9,504 nt of DNA, taken from contig VAZF01000141.1 in the NCBI GenBank assembly GCA_005888425.1, positions 1 through 9,504 on the forward strand, written 5' to 3'. This DNA is from Alphaproteobacteria bacterium (GTDB lineage: Bacteria; Pseudomonadota; Alphaproteobacteria; ATCC43930; CGMCC-115725). A program made the translations under genes and the position numbers. The notes beneath the pieces are model-generated. The model had not been told where the DNA came from, did no database searches, and was given only the letters and a program-made list of their open reading frames with translations. Below, one piece after another: positions 1 through 6,212 of this stretch. Position 1 is the first letter of the stretch. Each line of letters begins with the position of its first letter.

Positions 1-391
1 GCCGCACTTCCTCGAACTTCTCCATCAGATCGCCGAACACGGTGCCTTGGGCGCAGCCCGAGGTCAGCGTCTTCTTTTTCAGCTTGTCCTCGAAATCGGT
101 CTCGCGGTCGGTGCGGACGACAACGGTTTCGATCTCCTCGTCGTAATCGACGCCAATGATCCGGTCCTCGGGCCCGAGCATGTTCTGGTTCAGCAGGTAG
201 CCGACCGCGAGATAATCCGGGTGGTCGCCAATCGTCATCATCGTGACGATCTCGCGCCCGTTCAGGAACAAGGTCAGCGGCCGCTCGGTGACAACCGCGG
301 TTTCGATCGACTTGCCTTCTTGGTCGATCCCGGCAACCCGTCGGGTCAGCCGCGGGTCGTCCGGATCGGGTTGAACCGTAAATTCCTTCAT
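1..391 (-). CDS. fdhD: FdhD, sulfurtransferase for formate dehydrogenase (5' part only)
   Basis: The reverse strand reads open from an ATG at 391 to the window edge, giving 130 residues without a stop; the C-terminal half is outside the window. FdhD family proteins pass sulfur from a cysteine desulfurase to the molybdenum or tungsten cofactor of formate dehydrogenase in the cytoplasm. Recognisable family blocks are ERPLTLFLNGREIVTMM, the GDHPDYLAVGYLLNQ helix, and TLTSGCAQGTVFGDLME, which carries the sulfur-accepting cysteine at residue 113. The CxxC pair of the E. coli protein is C-A-Q-G here, so only the first cysteine is present. No good ribosome binding site lies just before the ATG, and the frame stays open upstream, so the start is uncertain. 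The gene is divergent from the DUF29/moaA/nadK run, and moaA makes the cofactor FdhD acts on, which supports the call. Confidence 0.88.
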   Translation of the reverse strand, partial: MKEFTVQPDPDDPRLTRRVAGIDQEGKSIETAVVTERPLTLFLNGREIVTMMTIGDHPDYLAVGYLLNQNMLGPEDRIIGVDYDEEIETVVVRTDRETDFEDKLKKKTLTSGCAQGTVFGDLMEKFEEVR

Positions 392-471
392 GGCGCGATG
401 ATGGGCAGCCGCGGCTTCCCCTTCAAGGTAGGTTGGGCCATCTATGGTAGGCTGCCCGCAAGGAGCCGCAG

Positions 472-978
472 ATGTCTGACGTAAAGTCGCTCTATGACGA
501 AGATTTCGTGGCCTGGAGCCAGCAACAAGCCAAGGCGCTGCGCGCGGCTGCTGGGAGCCGAACGAACCAACCGCTCGATTGGGAGAACCTTGCAGAGGAG
601 GTCGAGGACTTGGGTAGGTCGGTCCGGCGAGAATTGGGGAGTCAAATTCGGCGGATCATCCAACACCTCCTCAAATTGCAATACTCACCTTCTGCCGACC
701 CTCGGCGGGGGTGGTTTGAATCAGTCACCGGGGCTCGCGCCGAGATAGAGGACATTCTGGAACAGAATCCGAGCCTCGCCCGGGAGTTAGATGATCAAAT
801 TGCGAAGCAGACCGCGCGCGCGATCGATCTGGCCATCGAAGATCTCGAGGAATTCGGCGAGATTGACAATACGTCTCGCCGAACTCTGCGAAGCACCCGT
901 TATTCTCAAGAGCAAATCCTCGGCCGTTGGTTTCCGCCGGCGCCCAAGAAGCCGACGCGCCGCGCCAGGGAGCCATGA
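472..978 (+). CDS. DUF29 family protein
   Basis: This 168-residue protein resembles the DUF29 family, small mostly helical proteins of unknown function that are common in cyanobacteria and proteobacteria. The family signatures are the N-terminal YDEDFVAWSQQQAKALR block (residues 8-24) and the LDWENLAEEVEDLGRS block (about 36-51), followed by a helical, charged middle. The C-terminus is a basic, proline-containing tail (residues about 153-168). There is no signal peptide or membrane segment. The ATG at 472 is well supported by an AAGGAG ribosome binding site at 460-465, six bases upstream. By eye the gene is less G+C-rich than moaA and nadK, which may mean it arrived separately. It ends 63 bases before moaA and could be read with it. 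No function is proposed. Confidence 0.85.
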   Translation: MSDVKSLYDEDFVAWSQQQAKALRAAAGSRTNQPLDWENLAEEVEDLGRSVRRELGSQIRRIIQHLLKLQYSPSADPRRGWFESVTGARAEIEDILEQNPSLARELDDQIAKQTARAIDLAIEDLEEFGEIDNTSRRTLRSTRYSQEQILGRWFPPAPKKPTRRAREP

Positions 979-989
979 CCGGATCGGGG

Positions 990-1020
990 GCGACATCATC
1001 CCGGCTCCGACCTATATAAT
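990..1020 (+). promoter_or_regulatory. Possible promoter of moaA-nadK
   Basis: A perfect TATAAT hexamer at 1015-1020 stands out in G+C-rich sequence just ahead of moaA. A GCGACA at 990-995 matches four of six bases of a -35 box at a rather long 19-base spacing. Transcription would begin near 1027, leaving a leader of only about 15 bases with the weak GAGG ribosome site at 1027-1030. The assignment rests on the -10 match and position only; moaA could equally be read from the DUF29 promoter. Confidence 0.35.
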
Positions 1021-1041
1021 CGGGGCGAGGCTGAGCTTTTC

Positions 1042-2034
1042 ATGATCGACCCGTTCGGACGCACCATTACCTACCTGCGCGTATCGGTCACCGATCGGTG
1101 CGATTTCCGCTGCGTCTATTGCATGGCGGAAGAGATGACCTTCCTACCCAAGAAGGAGCTGTTGACCCTCGAGGAGCTCGATCGGGTGTGCAGCGCCTTT
1201 ATCCGGCTCGGGGTCAAAAAACTGCGCCTTACCGGCGGCGAGCCCTTGGTGCGCCGCGACATCATGACTCTGTTCCGCGCCCTCGAGCGGCATATCCGCG
1301 AGGGCTCGCTCGACGAATTGACGCTCACGACAAATGGGAGCCAGCTCGCGCGCTATGCGGAGGAGCTGCGGGAGTGCGGCGTGCGCCGGGTCAATGTCTC
1401 GGTCGATACGCTCGATCCCGCGAAATTCACCGAGATCACCCGCCGCGGCCGCCTCGACCAGGTGCTGGAAGGCCTCGCGGCGGCGAAGGAAGCGGGGCTC
1501 GCGGTCAAGATCAACACGGTCGCGCTGCGCGGTGTCAACGAGGATGAGCTCGACGAGCTTGTCGCGTGGTGCGGCGCGGGAGGGTTCGATCTCGTCATCA
1601 TCGAGGTCATGCCGATGGGCGACATCGGCGGCGAAAACCGGCTCGACCAGTATCTGCCCTTGTCGCTCGTGCGCTCCCGCCTGCAGCGCCGCTGGACGCT
1701 CGAAGAAAGCGACTACCGCACCGGCGGCCCGGCGCGTTACGTGACGGTGCGCGAAACCGGCCGGCGGCTCGGCTTTATCACGCCGCTGACCCATAATTTC
1801 TGCGAGAGCTGCAATCGCGTCCGCCTGACCTGCACCGGCACGCTCTATATGTGCCTGGGGCAAGAGGATGCGGCAGATCTGCGCACCCCGCTTCGCCAAT
1901 CCGAAAGTGACGAAGCGGTCGAGACAGCAATCCGCGAGGCAATCTCGCGCAAGCCCAAGGGCCACGATTTCATTATCGACCGCCGCCACAACCGACCCGC
2001 TATCGCCCGCCATATGAGCGTGACCGGCGGGTGA
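1042..2034 (+). CDS. moaA: GTP 3',8-cyclase MoaA (molybdenum cofactor step 1)
   Basis: MoaA is a radical SAM enzyme that converts GTP to 3',8-cyclo-GTP; MoaC then turns this into cyclic pyranopterin monophosphate, the first stable molybdenum cofactor intermediate. The 330-residue length is normal. The N-terminal SAM cluster motif CxxxCxxC is at residues 20, 24 and 27 (CDFRCVYC), followed by the SAM-binding TGGEPL at 64-69. The second, GTP-binding iron-sulfur cluster is complete: cysteines at 254, 257 and 271 in the C-x2-C-x13-C spacing, within FCESCNRVRLTCTG. The protein ends in the Gly-Gly that is functionally important in this family. The ATG at 1042 begins the conserved DPFGRTITYLRVSVTDRC opening, which fixes the start. 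Its stop overlaps the nadK start. The nearby fdhD, whose product works on the finished cofactor, fits this role. Confidence 0.97.
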   Translation: MIDPFGRTITYLRVSVTDRCDFRCVYCMAEEMTFLPKKELLTLEELDRVCSAFIRLGVKKLRLTGGEPLVRRDIMTLFRALERHIREGSLDELTLTTNGSQLARYAEELRECGVRRVNVSVDTLDPAKFTEITRRGRLDQVLEGLAAAKEAGLAVKINTVALRGVNEDELDELVAWCGAGGFDLVIIEVMPMGDIGGENRLDQYLPLSLVRSRLQRRWTLEESDYRTGGPARYVTVRETGRRLGFITPLTHNFCESCNRVRLTCTGTLYMCLGQEDAADLRTPLRQSESDEAVETAIREAISRKPKGHDFIIDRRHNRPAIARHMSVTGG

Positions 2035-2819
2035 CCGCCGCGTCCAAAAGCCGGGGGGCGCCGCGGATCGCATTCGTGGCCTCCGAGGCGGAGGCGGCGC
2101 AGCAAGCGCTCCAGGAACTGCGGCAGCGCTACGGCACGATCGCCCCGGAAGAGGCCAGCGTTGTCGTCCCGCTCGGCGGCGACGGGTTCATGCTTGAAAC
2201 CTTGCACCGCTTCGCTCCGCAGCGCGTGCCGATCTTTGGCATGCACCGCGGCAGCGTCGGTTTCTTGATGAATTCCTATCGCCTTGACGATCTTCCCGAA
2301 CGCCTCGCCGCGGCCCAGCCGGTCGAGCTGCATCCGCTCGAAATGGCTGCCACGGATCTGGCCGGGATCTGCCAGCACGCGATCGCCTTCAACGAAGTGT
2401 CGCTGCTGCGCGAAAGCCGTCAGGCGGCCAAGCTGCGCGTCAGCGTCGACGACATCGTCCGGCTCGATGAGCTGATGGCCGACGGCATCCTGCTGTGCAC
2501 CCCGGTCGGCAGCACCGCCTACAACCTATCGGCGCACGGGCCGATCATCCCGCTCGGCGCTGGCGTTTTGGGGCTGACCCCAATCAGCGCCTTCCGTCCG
2601 CGGCGCTGGCGCGGCGCCTTGTTGCCGCATGGCGCGCGGGTACGCATCGAGGCCCTCGAAACCGATAAGCGGCCGGTCAGCGCCGTCGCCGATTTCACCG
2701 AGGTGCGCGACGTCGTCGCGGTCGAGATTCACGAGAACCGCGACATCTCGATGACGCTCTTGTTCGACCACGAGGCCAACCTCGAAGAGCGCGTCCTGAA
2801 AGAGCAATTCCTGAGCTGA
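2031..2819 (+). CDS. nadK: NAD kinase
   Basis: NAD kinase phosphorylates NAD to NADP in the cytoplasm and is normally the cell's only source of NADP. The 262-residue protein has the family landmarks in order: the GGDG phosphate-binding motif at 49-52 (PLGGDGFML), GMHRGSVGFLMN at 70-81, NEV at 121-123 and DGILLCTPVGSTAYNLSAHG at 151-170. The LTPISAFRPRRWRGALLP stretch is, from recall, typical of alphaproteobacterial NAD kinases. The start is a GTG at 2031-2033 that overlaps the moaA stop (GTGA), so translation is likely coupled to moaA; no other in-frame start fits as well. The first ten residues are not conserved-looking. The gene ends 43 bases before a convergent gene, with a hairpin between them. 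Confidence 0.95.
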   Translation: MTAASKSRGAPRIAFVASEAEAAQQALQELRQRYGTIAPEEASVVVPLGGDGFMLETLHRFAPQRVPIFGMHRGSVGFLMNSYRLDDLPERLAAAQPVELHPLEMAATDLAGICQHAIAFNEVSLLRESRQAAKLRVSVDDIVRLDELMADGILLCTPVGSTAYNLSAHGPIIPLGAGVLGLTPISAFRPRRWRGALLPHGARVRIEALETDKRPVSAVADFTEVRDVVAVEIHENRDISMTLLFDHEANLEERVLKEQFLS

Positions 2820-2835
2820 GCGGCCGAACAGAGGC

Positions 2836-2852
2836 TCCCGGCATAGCCGGGA
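2836..2852. terminator. Perfect 7-bp hairpin between convergent genes
   Basis: TCCCGGC, loop ATA, GCCGGGA forms a perfect stem in the 43-base gap between the nadK stop and the stop of the leftward gene at 2863. Being symmetrical, it could end transcription from both sides. There is no T-run on either side, so it is not a textbook intrinsic terminator; it may instead protect 3' ends or act with other factors. Confidence 0.45.
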
Positions 2853-2862
2853 TCACGATTGG

Positions 2863-3300
2863 CTATTCCAGCTTGAGCGGCTCGCCGTCGAGATCCTCAG
2901 CGCGCTCGATCTCGATCAAGACCGCGTAGCCGGCCTTGTTCGGGTCGCGATCTTTTTCCGGCTGCACGAGGCGCCGCCACACCTCCTCGTAGACCGGCCC
3001 CGTTTTGTAGATCTTGGCCTTTCCGTAAAACCGCGCGATGCCGCCCTTCGGCAGAACGCCCTCTTCGCGCAGTTGCGGCTTGCGGAAATACACCGTGAGC
3101 AGTGTCCCATCCTTCATGCTCGCGCTGGTCGAGCCCTTGCCGCGCTCCCACAAAGCGATGTGCTCGTCATCGAACACCATCGTGCCGCCGCGTGGCGTCA
3201 CCTGCGCATAGCCGTTGGGCAGCACCGAACCTAGGAGGCACACATTGGCCGGAAAGGCGGTGTCGATATGCGGCTGCAGCGTCTTCGGAATCTTTGCCAT
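2863..3300 (-). CDS. Pyridoxamine 5'-phosphate oxidase-like FMN-binding protein
   Basis: This 145-residue protein looks like a small split-barrel flavoprotein of the pyridoxamine 5'-phosphate oxidase-like group, which bind FMN (or F420 or heme in relatives) and carry out varied redox reactions. The evidence is the overall pattern: an N-terminal helix, a strand with NGYAQVTPRGG (about 29-39), the FDDEHIALWERGKGST strand-turn region (about 43-58), TLLTVYFRKP, GIARFYGKAKIYKTG, and a C-terminal strand YAVLIEIERAEDL. Such proteins usually act as dimers, but the substrate cannot be told from sequence. The ATG at 3300 has a good ribosome site (AAGGGGAGA) six bases upstream. It begins 29 bases after the end of the broken amidohydrolase gene, so the two were probably co-transcribed. 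It is unlikely to be the true PdxH, which is longer. Confidence 0.75.
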   Translation of the reverse strand: MAKIPKTLQPHIDTAFPANVCLLGSVLPNGYAQVTPRGGTMVFDDEHIALWERGKGSTSASMKDGTLLTVYFRKPQLREEGVLPKGGIARFYGKAKIYKTGPVYEEVWRRLVQPEKDRDPNKAGYAVLIEIERAEDLDGEPLKLE

Positions 3301-3329
3301 GTTCGTCTCCCCTTGTTGTATCGCGAACC

Positions 3330-4072
3330 TTACAGGCGCGCGCGGACAAAGTCGCCGACCGCCTGCACGAGATGCGTCAGATCGGCGCGCAACCGGTCAA
3401 ACCCGGGCAGGCGGTGCAACGTGCGCTGGTCCATGTAGAGCGAGCGGTCGACCTCGATTTGGAGGCTGTGGCGGTTCTCGCCCGGACGCCCCTGGCGGCG
3501 CACGATCTCGACCCCTTTATAGCCCTCGTTGACGCGCACGTCATAGCCGAGCCCGCGCAGGAAGCTCGCGATGAAATCGGTAAATTCCGTCGCGCAGGTC
3601 GTGCCGTCGCGGTCGCCCAGCACAAAATCGCCATGCTCGTCGCGTGGGCTGCCGTTTGACGGCATCGAATGGCAATTGATAGCTTGCGGTCATAGATCGG
3701 GACGCCGGGCCGGGCGTGCCGGCGCACGAGGCCGACACGGGTAACCGGGCGCGGCTTGAACGATGGCGGAAGCGGGCCGGCCAGCATGCCCGGGTCGAGA
3801 TCGTCCGGCGCGCGGTTGGGGTCGAGATAGCTGCGCGGGAACAAGGCTCCGATCAGCGTCGCGCCCAGCGCCGGCGCTAGCTCGTATAGCTCGTCGACAT
3901 AGGCGTCTTCGGCGCGACGCAGCACCGGGAGCGGGCAGCAGAAACCGAAATCGTCGGGATACACCGAGCCGCTATGCGGGGAATCCAGAACCAGCGGCAG
4001 TCGCTCGCGCGCCGGTTCGCGCCGCCACAGGACGCCCGGTATCTCGAAACCCTTTCCGTTGCTCTTCAGCAT
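3330..4072 (-). pseudogene. N-formylglutamate amidohydrolase, broken by internal deletion and frameshift
   Basis: Two reading frames together make most of one N-formylglutamate amidohydrolase (the family that removes formate from N-formylglutamate, last step of one histidine degradation route). The first frame, from ATG 4072, has LVLDSPHSG (about 27-35), RRAEDAYVDELYELAPALGA and FPRSYLDPNR, and runs to VPIYDRKL near 3680. The second frame starts right after with INCHSMPSNG (3680-3651), then DFVLGDRDGTTC, YKGVEIVRRQGRPGENRHSL and QIEVDRSLYMDQ, ending at 3330. In recalled intact relatives about 35 residues, including a PYH-containing helix, lie between YDRKL and the HSMPS motif. That segment is missing, and the frame change implies a loss of 3n+1 bases. 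The first frame continues as unrelated sequence to a stop at 3377. An ATG at 3665 could restart translation of the C-terminal part only. A sequencing or assembly error remains possible. Confidence 0.85.
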
Positions 4073-4223
4073 CTCCGGTCCGGCCGCGGTATGCGGAAAC
4101 GGCGACCGCCCGCGTCACCCCGCAATGGCGCGCGTCATCGCCGCGATGTTTTTTCATCGCATGGCTACGCAGCCGAGAAAAGGGAGAAGCGTCCGCCGAA
4201 CCGCGCCGCAGCGCGAGTACGTG
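4073..4223 (-). other. Intergenic stretch with a T-loop hairpin
   Basis: These 151 bases separate the end of the M23 peptidase gene from the amidohydrolase pseudogene. No gene is convincing here: a 61-residue leftward frame from 4157 has no recognisable content and is out of frame with the amidohydrolase. A perfect 6-bp inverted repeat, GCGATG / CATCGC, flanks six T's at 4143-4160 (six A's in the leftward transcript). It is not a standard terminator, because the run lies in the loop. Confidence 0.4.
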
Positions 4224-5723
4224 CTACCGCTGAACGGCGGCGACGACTCGGGCAAGGCCGAGGAATTTCTCCGGGTCCTGCGGTTCGCCGTTGACCAGCA
4301 CCTCATAATGGACATGCGGGCCGGTCGCGCGGCCGGTGCTGCCGAGAAAGCCGATCTGGCTATGCCCGGCGATACGCTGTCCGACCGACACGGTCTGGCG
4401 GTGCAGATGGGCGTAGCGGGTCGAGATGCCGTTGCCGTGGTCGATCTCGACGACCTTGCCGTAATCGTCACGATATCCGGAATAGGTCACGACGCCGGCC
4501 GCGGTCGCGTAGACCGGGGTCATGTACGGCGCCCGCAGATCGACACCGGTGTGATAGGCCGCATGGCCATTGATCGGATCGCCGCGCACGCCGAACGGAC
4601 TGCCGAGCTCATAGCTCTCGAGCGGCGCCGTTACCGGCAGCGTCTTGATCAAATTGCGCAATGCCGCGGTCTTTTCCGGGCTCATCGTCGCCGCGGTCTG
4701 GCCGGCGGGCGGCGCGATAAACGGGCCGCCCAAACCGCGCTCGACCCCGAGCTGGGCAAACATGTGTTTTACATCCACCCCGGTCGAGGCGAGCACGCGC
4801 TCGATCTGCGCAAAGGCGCCGCGATCGACCGCGGCGACTGCGGGTGCAGCGGGCATCGGCGCGGCGGCCGTCCGGGGCGCCTCGGCGGCCGGCGCGCTGG
4901 GCATGACGACCGCAACCTGGCGGGGCTGTTCGGCGGCTGGCGCCAAATGCAGGACCGGCGGGGGCGCGGAAGCCACCGCGGCCGGGGCCGCAGCAGCCGG
5001 AGCAGCTTCGGCGACGGGCCGTGACGGCTGCCGGGTCTGCGACAGCGACAATTTCTGTTCGAGCTCGTTTATGCGACCGCGCAGATGGTCGCGCTCGGCG
5101 GCAACCTTGTCGCGCTCGGCGGTCACCTGCTGAAGTTTTTTCTGAGTCTGGTCGAGGCCGCTCTCGGCCTGCGATTGCTTGGTGCGGCCATCGGCGAACT
5201 CTGCCGCTTCCTTGCTGAGCCGGGCAACGAGCGTGGCCCGCTGCGCATCCGCCAGATGCAGATCGCGTTGCGCCTGCTCCAAGGTGCGGGTCAGCTGCGC
5301 GACGCGATCGGACTTGCCTTGGTCAGATGCGGCCACCTGGCGCTTTGCCTCATCGTTCACGATCTCGACGCGGGCTTGCGTTTGCGCCAACTCGTTGCGC
5401 ATCCGGTCGAGAGCGGTCTGCAGATCGGCATTGGCGCGCTCGGCCCGCTCGGCGGCTGTCCGGTCGCTGCCGGCGAGGTGCTTGAATTTGAGATAGCCCA
5501 CACCGCAATAGGCGCTGGTCCCGAGCAGGACCGCGATTGAGGCGCATGCCGCTATCTGCTGCGGCCGGGCCGACATGGCTCCGGCGGCGCTCCGGCCCAG
5601 ATCGAACCCGCTGCTCGCGGTCGAATTGAGCAGAGCGCTTGACGTGTCAATCACGCGTTTTGCGACAGCGCGAAACGATCGAGTGGGGAGGAGCTCGCCC
5701 CCCCAGCGCAACAGATCGGTCAC
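4224..5723 (-). CDS. Membrane-anchored coiled-coil M23 (LytM-type) peptidase
   Basis: With the GTG start at 5723 this is a 499-residue envelope protein. It has a transmembrane segment at about 57-78, then a long coiled coil rich in Gln, Glu, Arg and Lys, including a heptad copied as a 21-base tandem repeat (units beginning at 5088 and 5109). A low-complexity Ala/Pro linker follows, and a C-terminal M23 domain from about residue 375. The zinc ligands of active M23 enzymes are all present: HxxxD at 391-395 (HTGVD), HLH at 439-441 and HxH at 470-472 (HVHYE), so it should be a working peptidoglycan endopeptidase in the periplasm rather than a degenerate EnvC/NlpD-type activator. The frame extends to a GTG at 5891, but that extra 56-residue stretch does not look conserved. 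An ATG at 5576 would place the membrane segment at residues 8-29, also plausible. The GTG at 5723 has GGGGGAA upstream. No partner gene is adjacent. Confidence 0.9.
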   Translation of the reverse strand: MTDLLRWGGELLPTRSFRAVAKRVIDTSSALLNSTASSGFDLGRSAAGAMSARPQQIAACASIAVLLGTSAYCGVGYLKFKHLAGSDRTAAERAERANADLQTALDRMRNELAQTQARVEIVNDEAKRQVAASDQGKSDRVAQLTRTLEQAQRDLHLADAQRATLVARLSKEAAEFADGRTKQSQAESGLDQTQKKLQQVTAERDKVAAERDHLRGRINELEQKLSLSQTRQPSRPVAEAAPAAAAPAAVASAPPPVLHLAPAAEQPRQVAVVMPSAPAAEAPRTAAAPMPAAPAVAAVDRGAFAQIERVLASTGVDVKHMFAQLGVERGLGGPFIAPPAGQTAATMSPEKTAALRNLIKTLPVTAPLESYELGSPFGVRGDPINGHAAYHTGVDLRAPYMTPVYATAAGVVTYSGYRDDYGKVVEIDHGNGISTRYAHLHRQTVSVGQRIAGHSQIGFLGSTGRATGPHVHYEVLVNGEPQDPEKFLGLARVVAAVQR

Positions 5724-5891
5724 CCCGTTCCCCCGCAGTATCCAAGCCGCGATGTCCGACGGCGAGCGCCGAACCAGACGACAAGGTCCCCAAACCCCTA
5801 TTCGGGGCGCCGCCGCCGTTATGCTCTGAAGACCGGATCTTCGTCCGGCTCCCCACCCCGCATGACCGGCGCGCGGCATCCCCCAACGCAC

Positions 5892-6212
5892 GATCGACCC
5901 TAGCTTCTGGTTCCACGGTGCGCAACAGAAAATCTCGTTGTGCGCAAACCTTTCGTCTATAATTTCGTTTAAGTGGAGAGCGCTAGACTATTAAATGGGT
6001 TAATCAGAAGTTAAGTGCTCAACAGAAAAGACATGTAGATGAGCAGAGATTGCCGGCCGCGGGGCCGATGTTGATTCGGCGCGAAAACTGTACTGAGTGC
6101 GCTGCAGCACGAGGCCTTGGTGATTGGTCGAGGCGCGAGGATCACCTAAACGAAGGCGGCAAATCGGCAACAGCCAGCGTTGCAGATCGGCAACGCTCCC
6201 ATCCGAGCCCGA
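5892..6212. other. Gene-free region upstream of the M23 gene
   Basis: This gap of about 320 bases, or 490 if the M23 gene starts at 5723, holds no convincing gene. The stretch from about 5925 to 6050 is clearly richer in A+T than the rest of the window and is the likely site of the M23 promoter, although no well-spaced -35/-10 pair was found on the reverse strand; a TTTAAT lies near 5990-5995 on that strand. On the forward strand there is a TATAAT at 5958-5963 with no suitable -35 box. The right end carries the hairpin that follows the ABC transporter gene. Confidence 0.5.
6176..6197 (-). terminator. Hairpin 15 bases after the ABC transporter gene
   Basis: AGCGTTGC, a six-base loop, then GCAACGCT makes a perfect 8-bp stem starting 15 bases beyond the ABC transporter stop. 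No T-run follows in the leftward direction, so termination would need Rho or the stem may simply protect the 3' end. GTTGC at 6179-6183 can alternatively pair with GCAAC at 6167-6171, so two exclusive hairpins are possible. Confidence 0.4.

Noticed and set aside
47..484. 145-residue rightward open frame at the left edge
   Set aside because: It lies opposite fdhD, whose motifs are clear on the reverse strand, and overlaps the start of the DUF29 gene.
1144..2073. 309-residue leftward open frame opposite moaA
   Set aside because: moaA on the forward strand has both iron-sulfur cluster motifs and a fixed start; the leftward frame has no family resemblance.
4059..5024. Long rightward open frame opposite the M23 peptidase gene
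   Set aside because: It mirrors the codon bias of the reverse-strand gene, has low-complexity Arg/Gly/Ala content and no recognisable domain, while the reverse strand carries full M23 motifs.
5088..5122. Direct repeat of a 14-base unit at 21-base spacing
   Set aside because: It encodes repeated heptads of the M23 protein's coiled coil and needs no other explanation.
5958..5963. TATAAT on the forward strand in the gene-free region
   Set aside because: No -35 box at 16-18 bases and no forward gene downstream; a match is likely by chance in an A+T-rich stretch.
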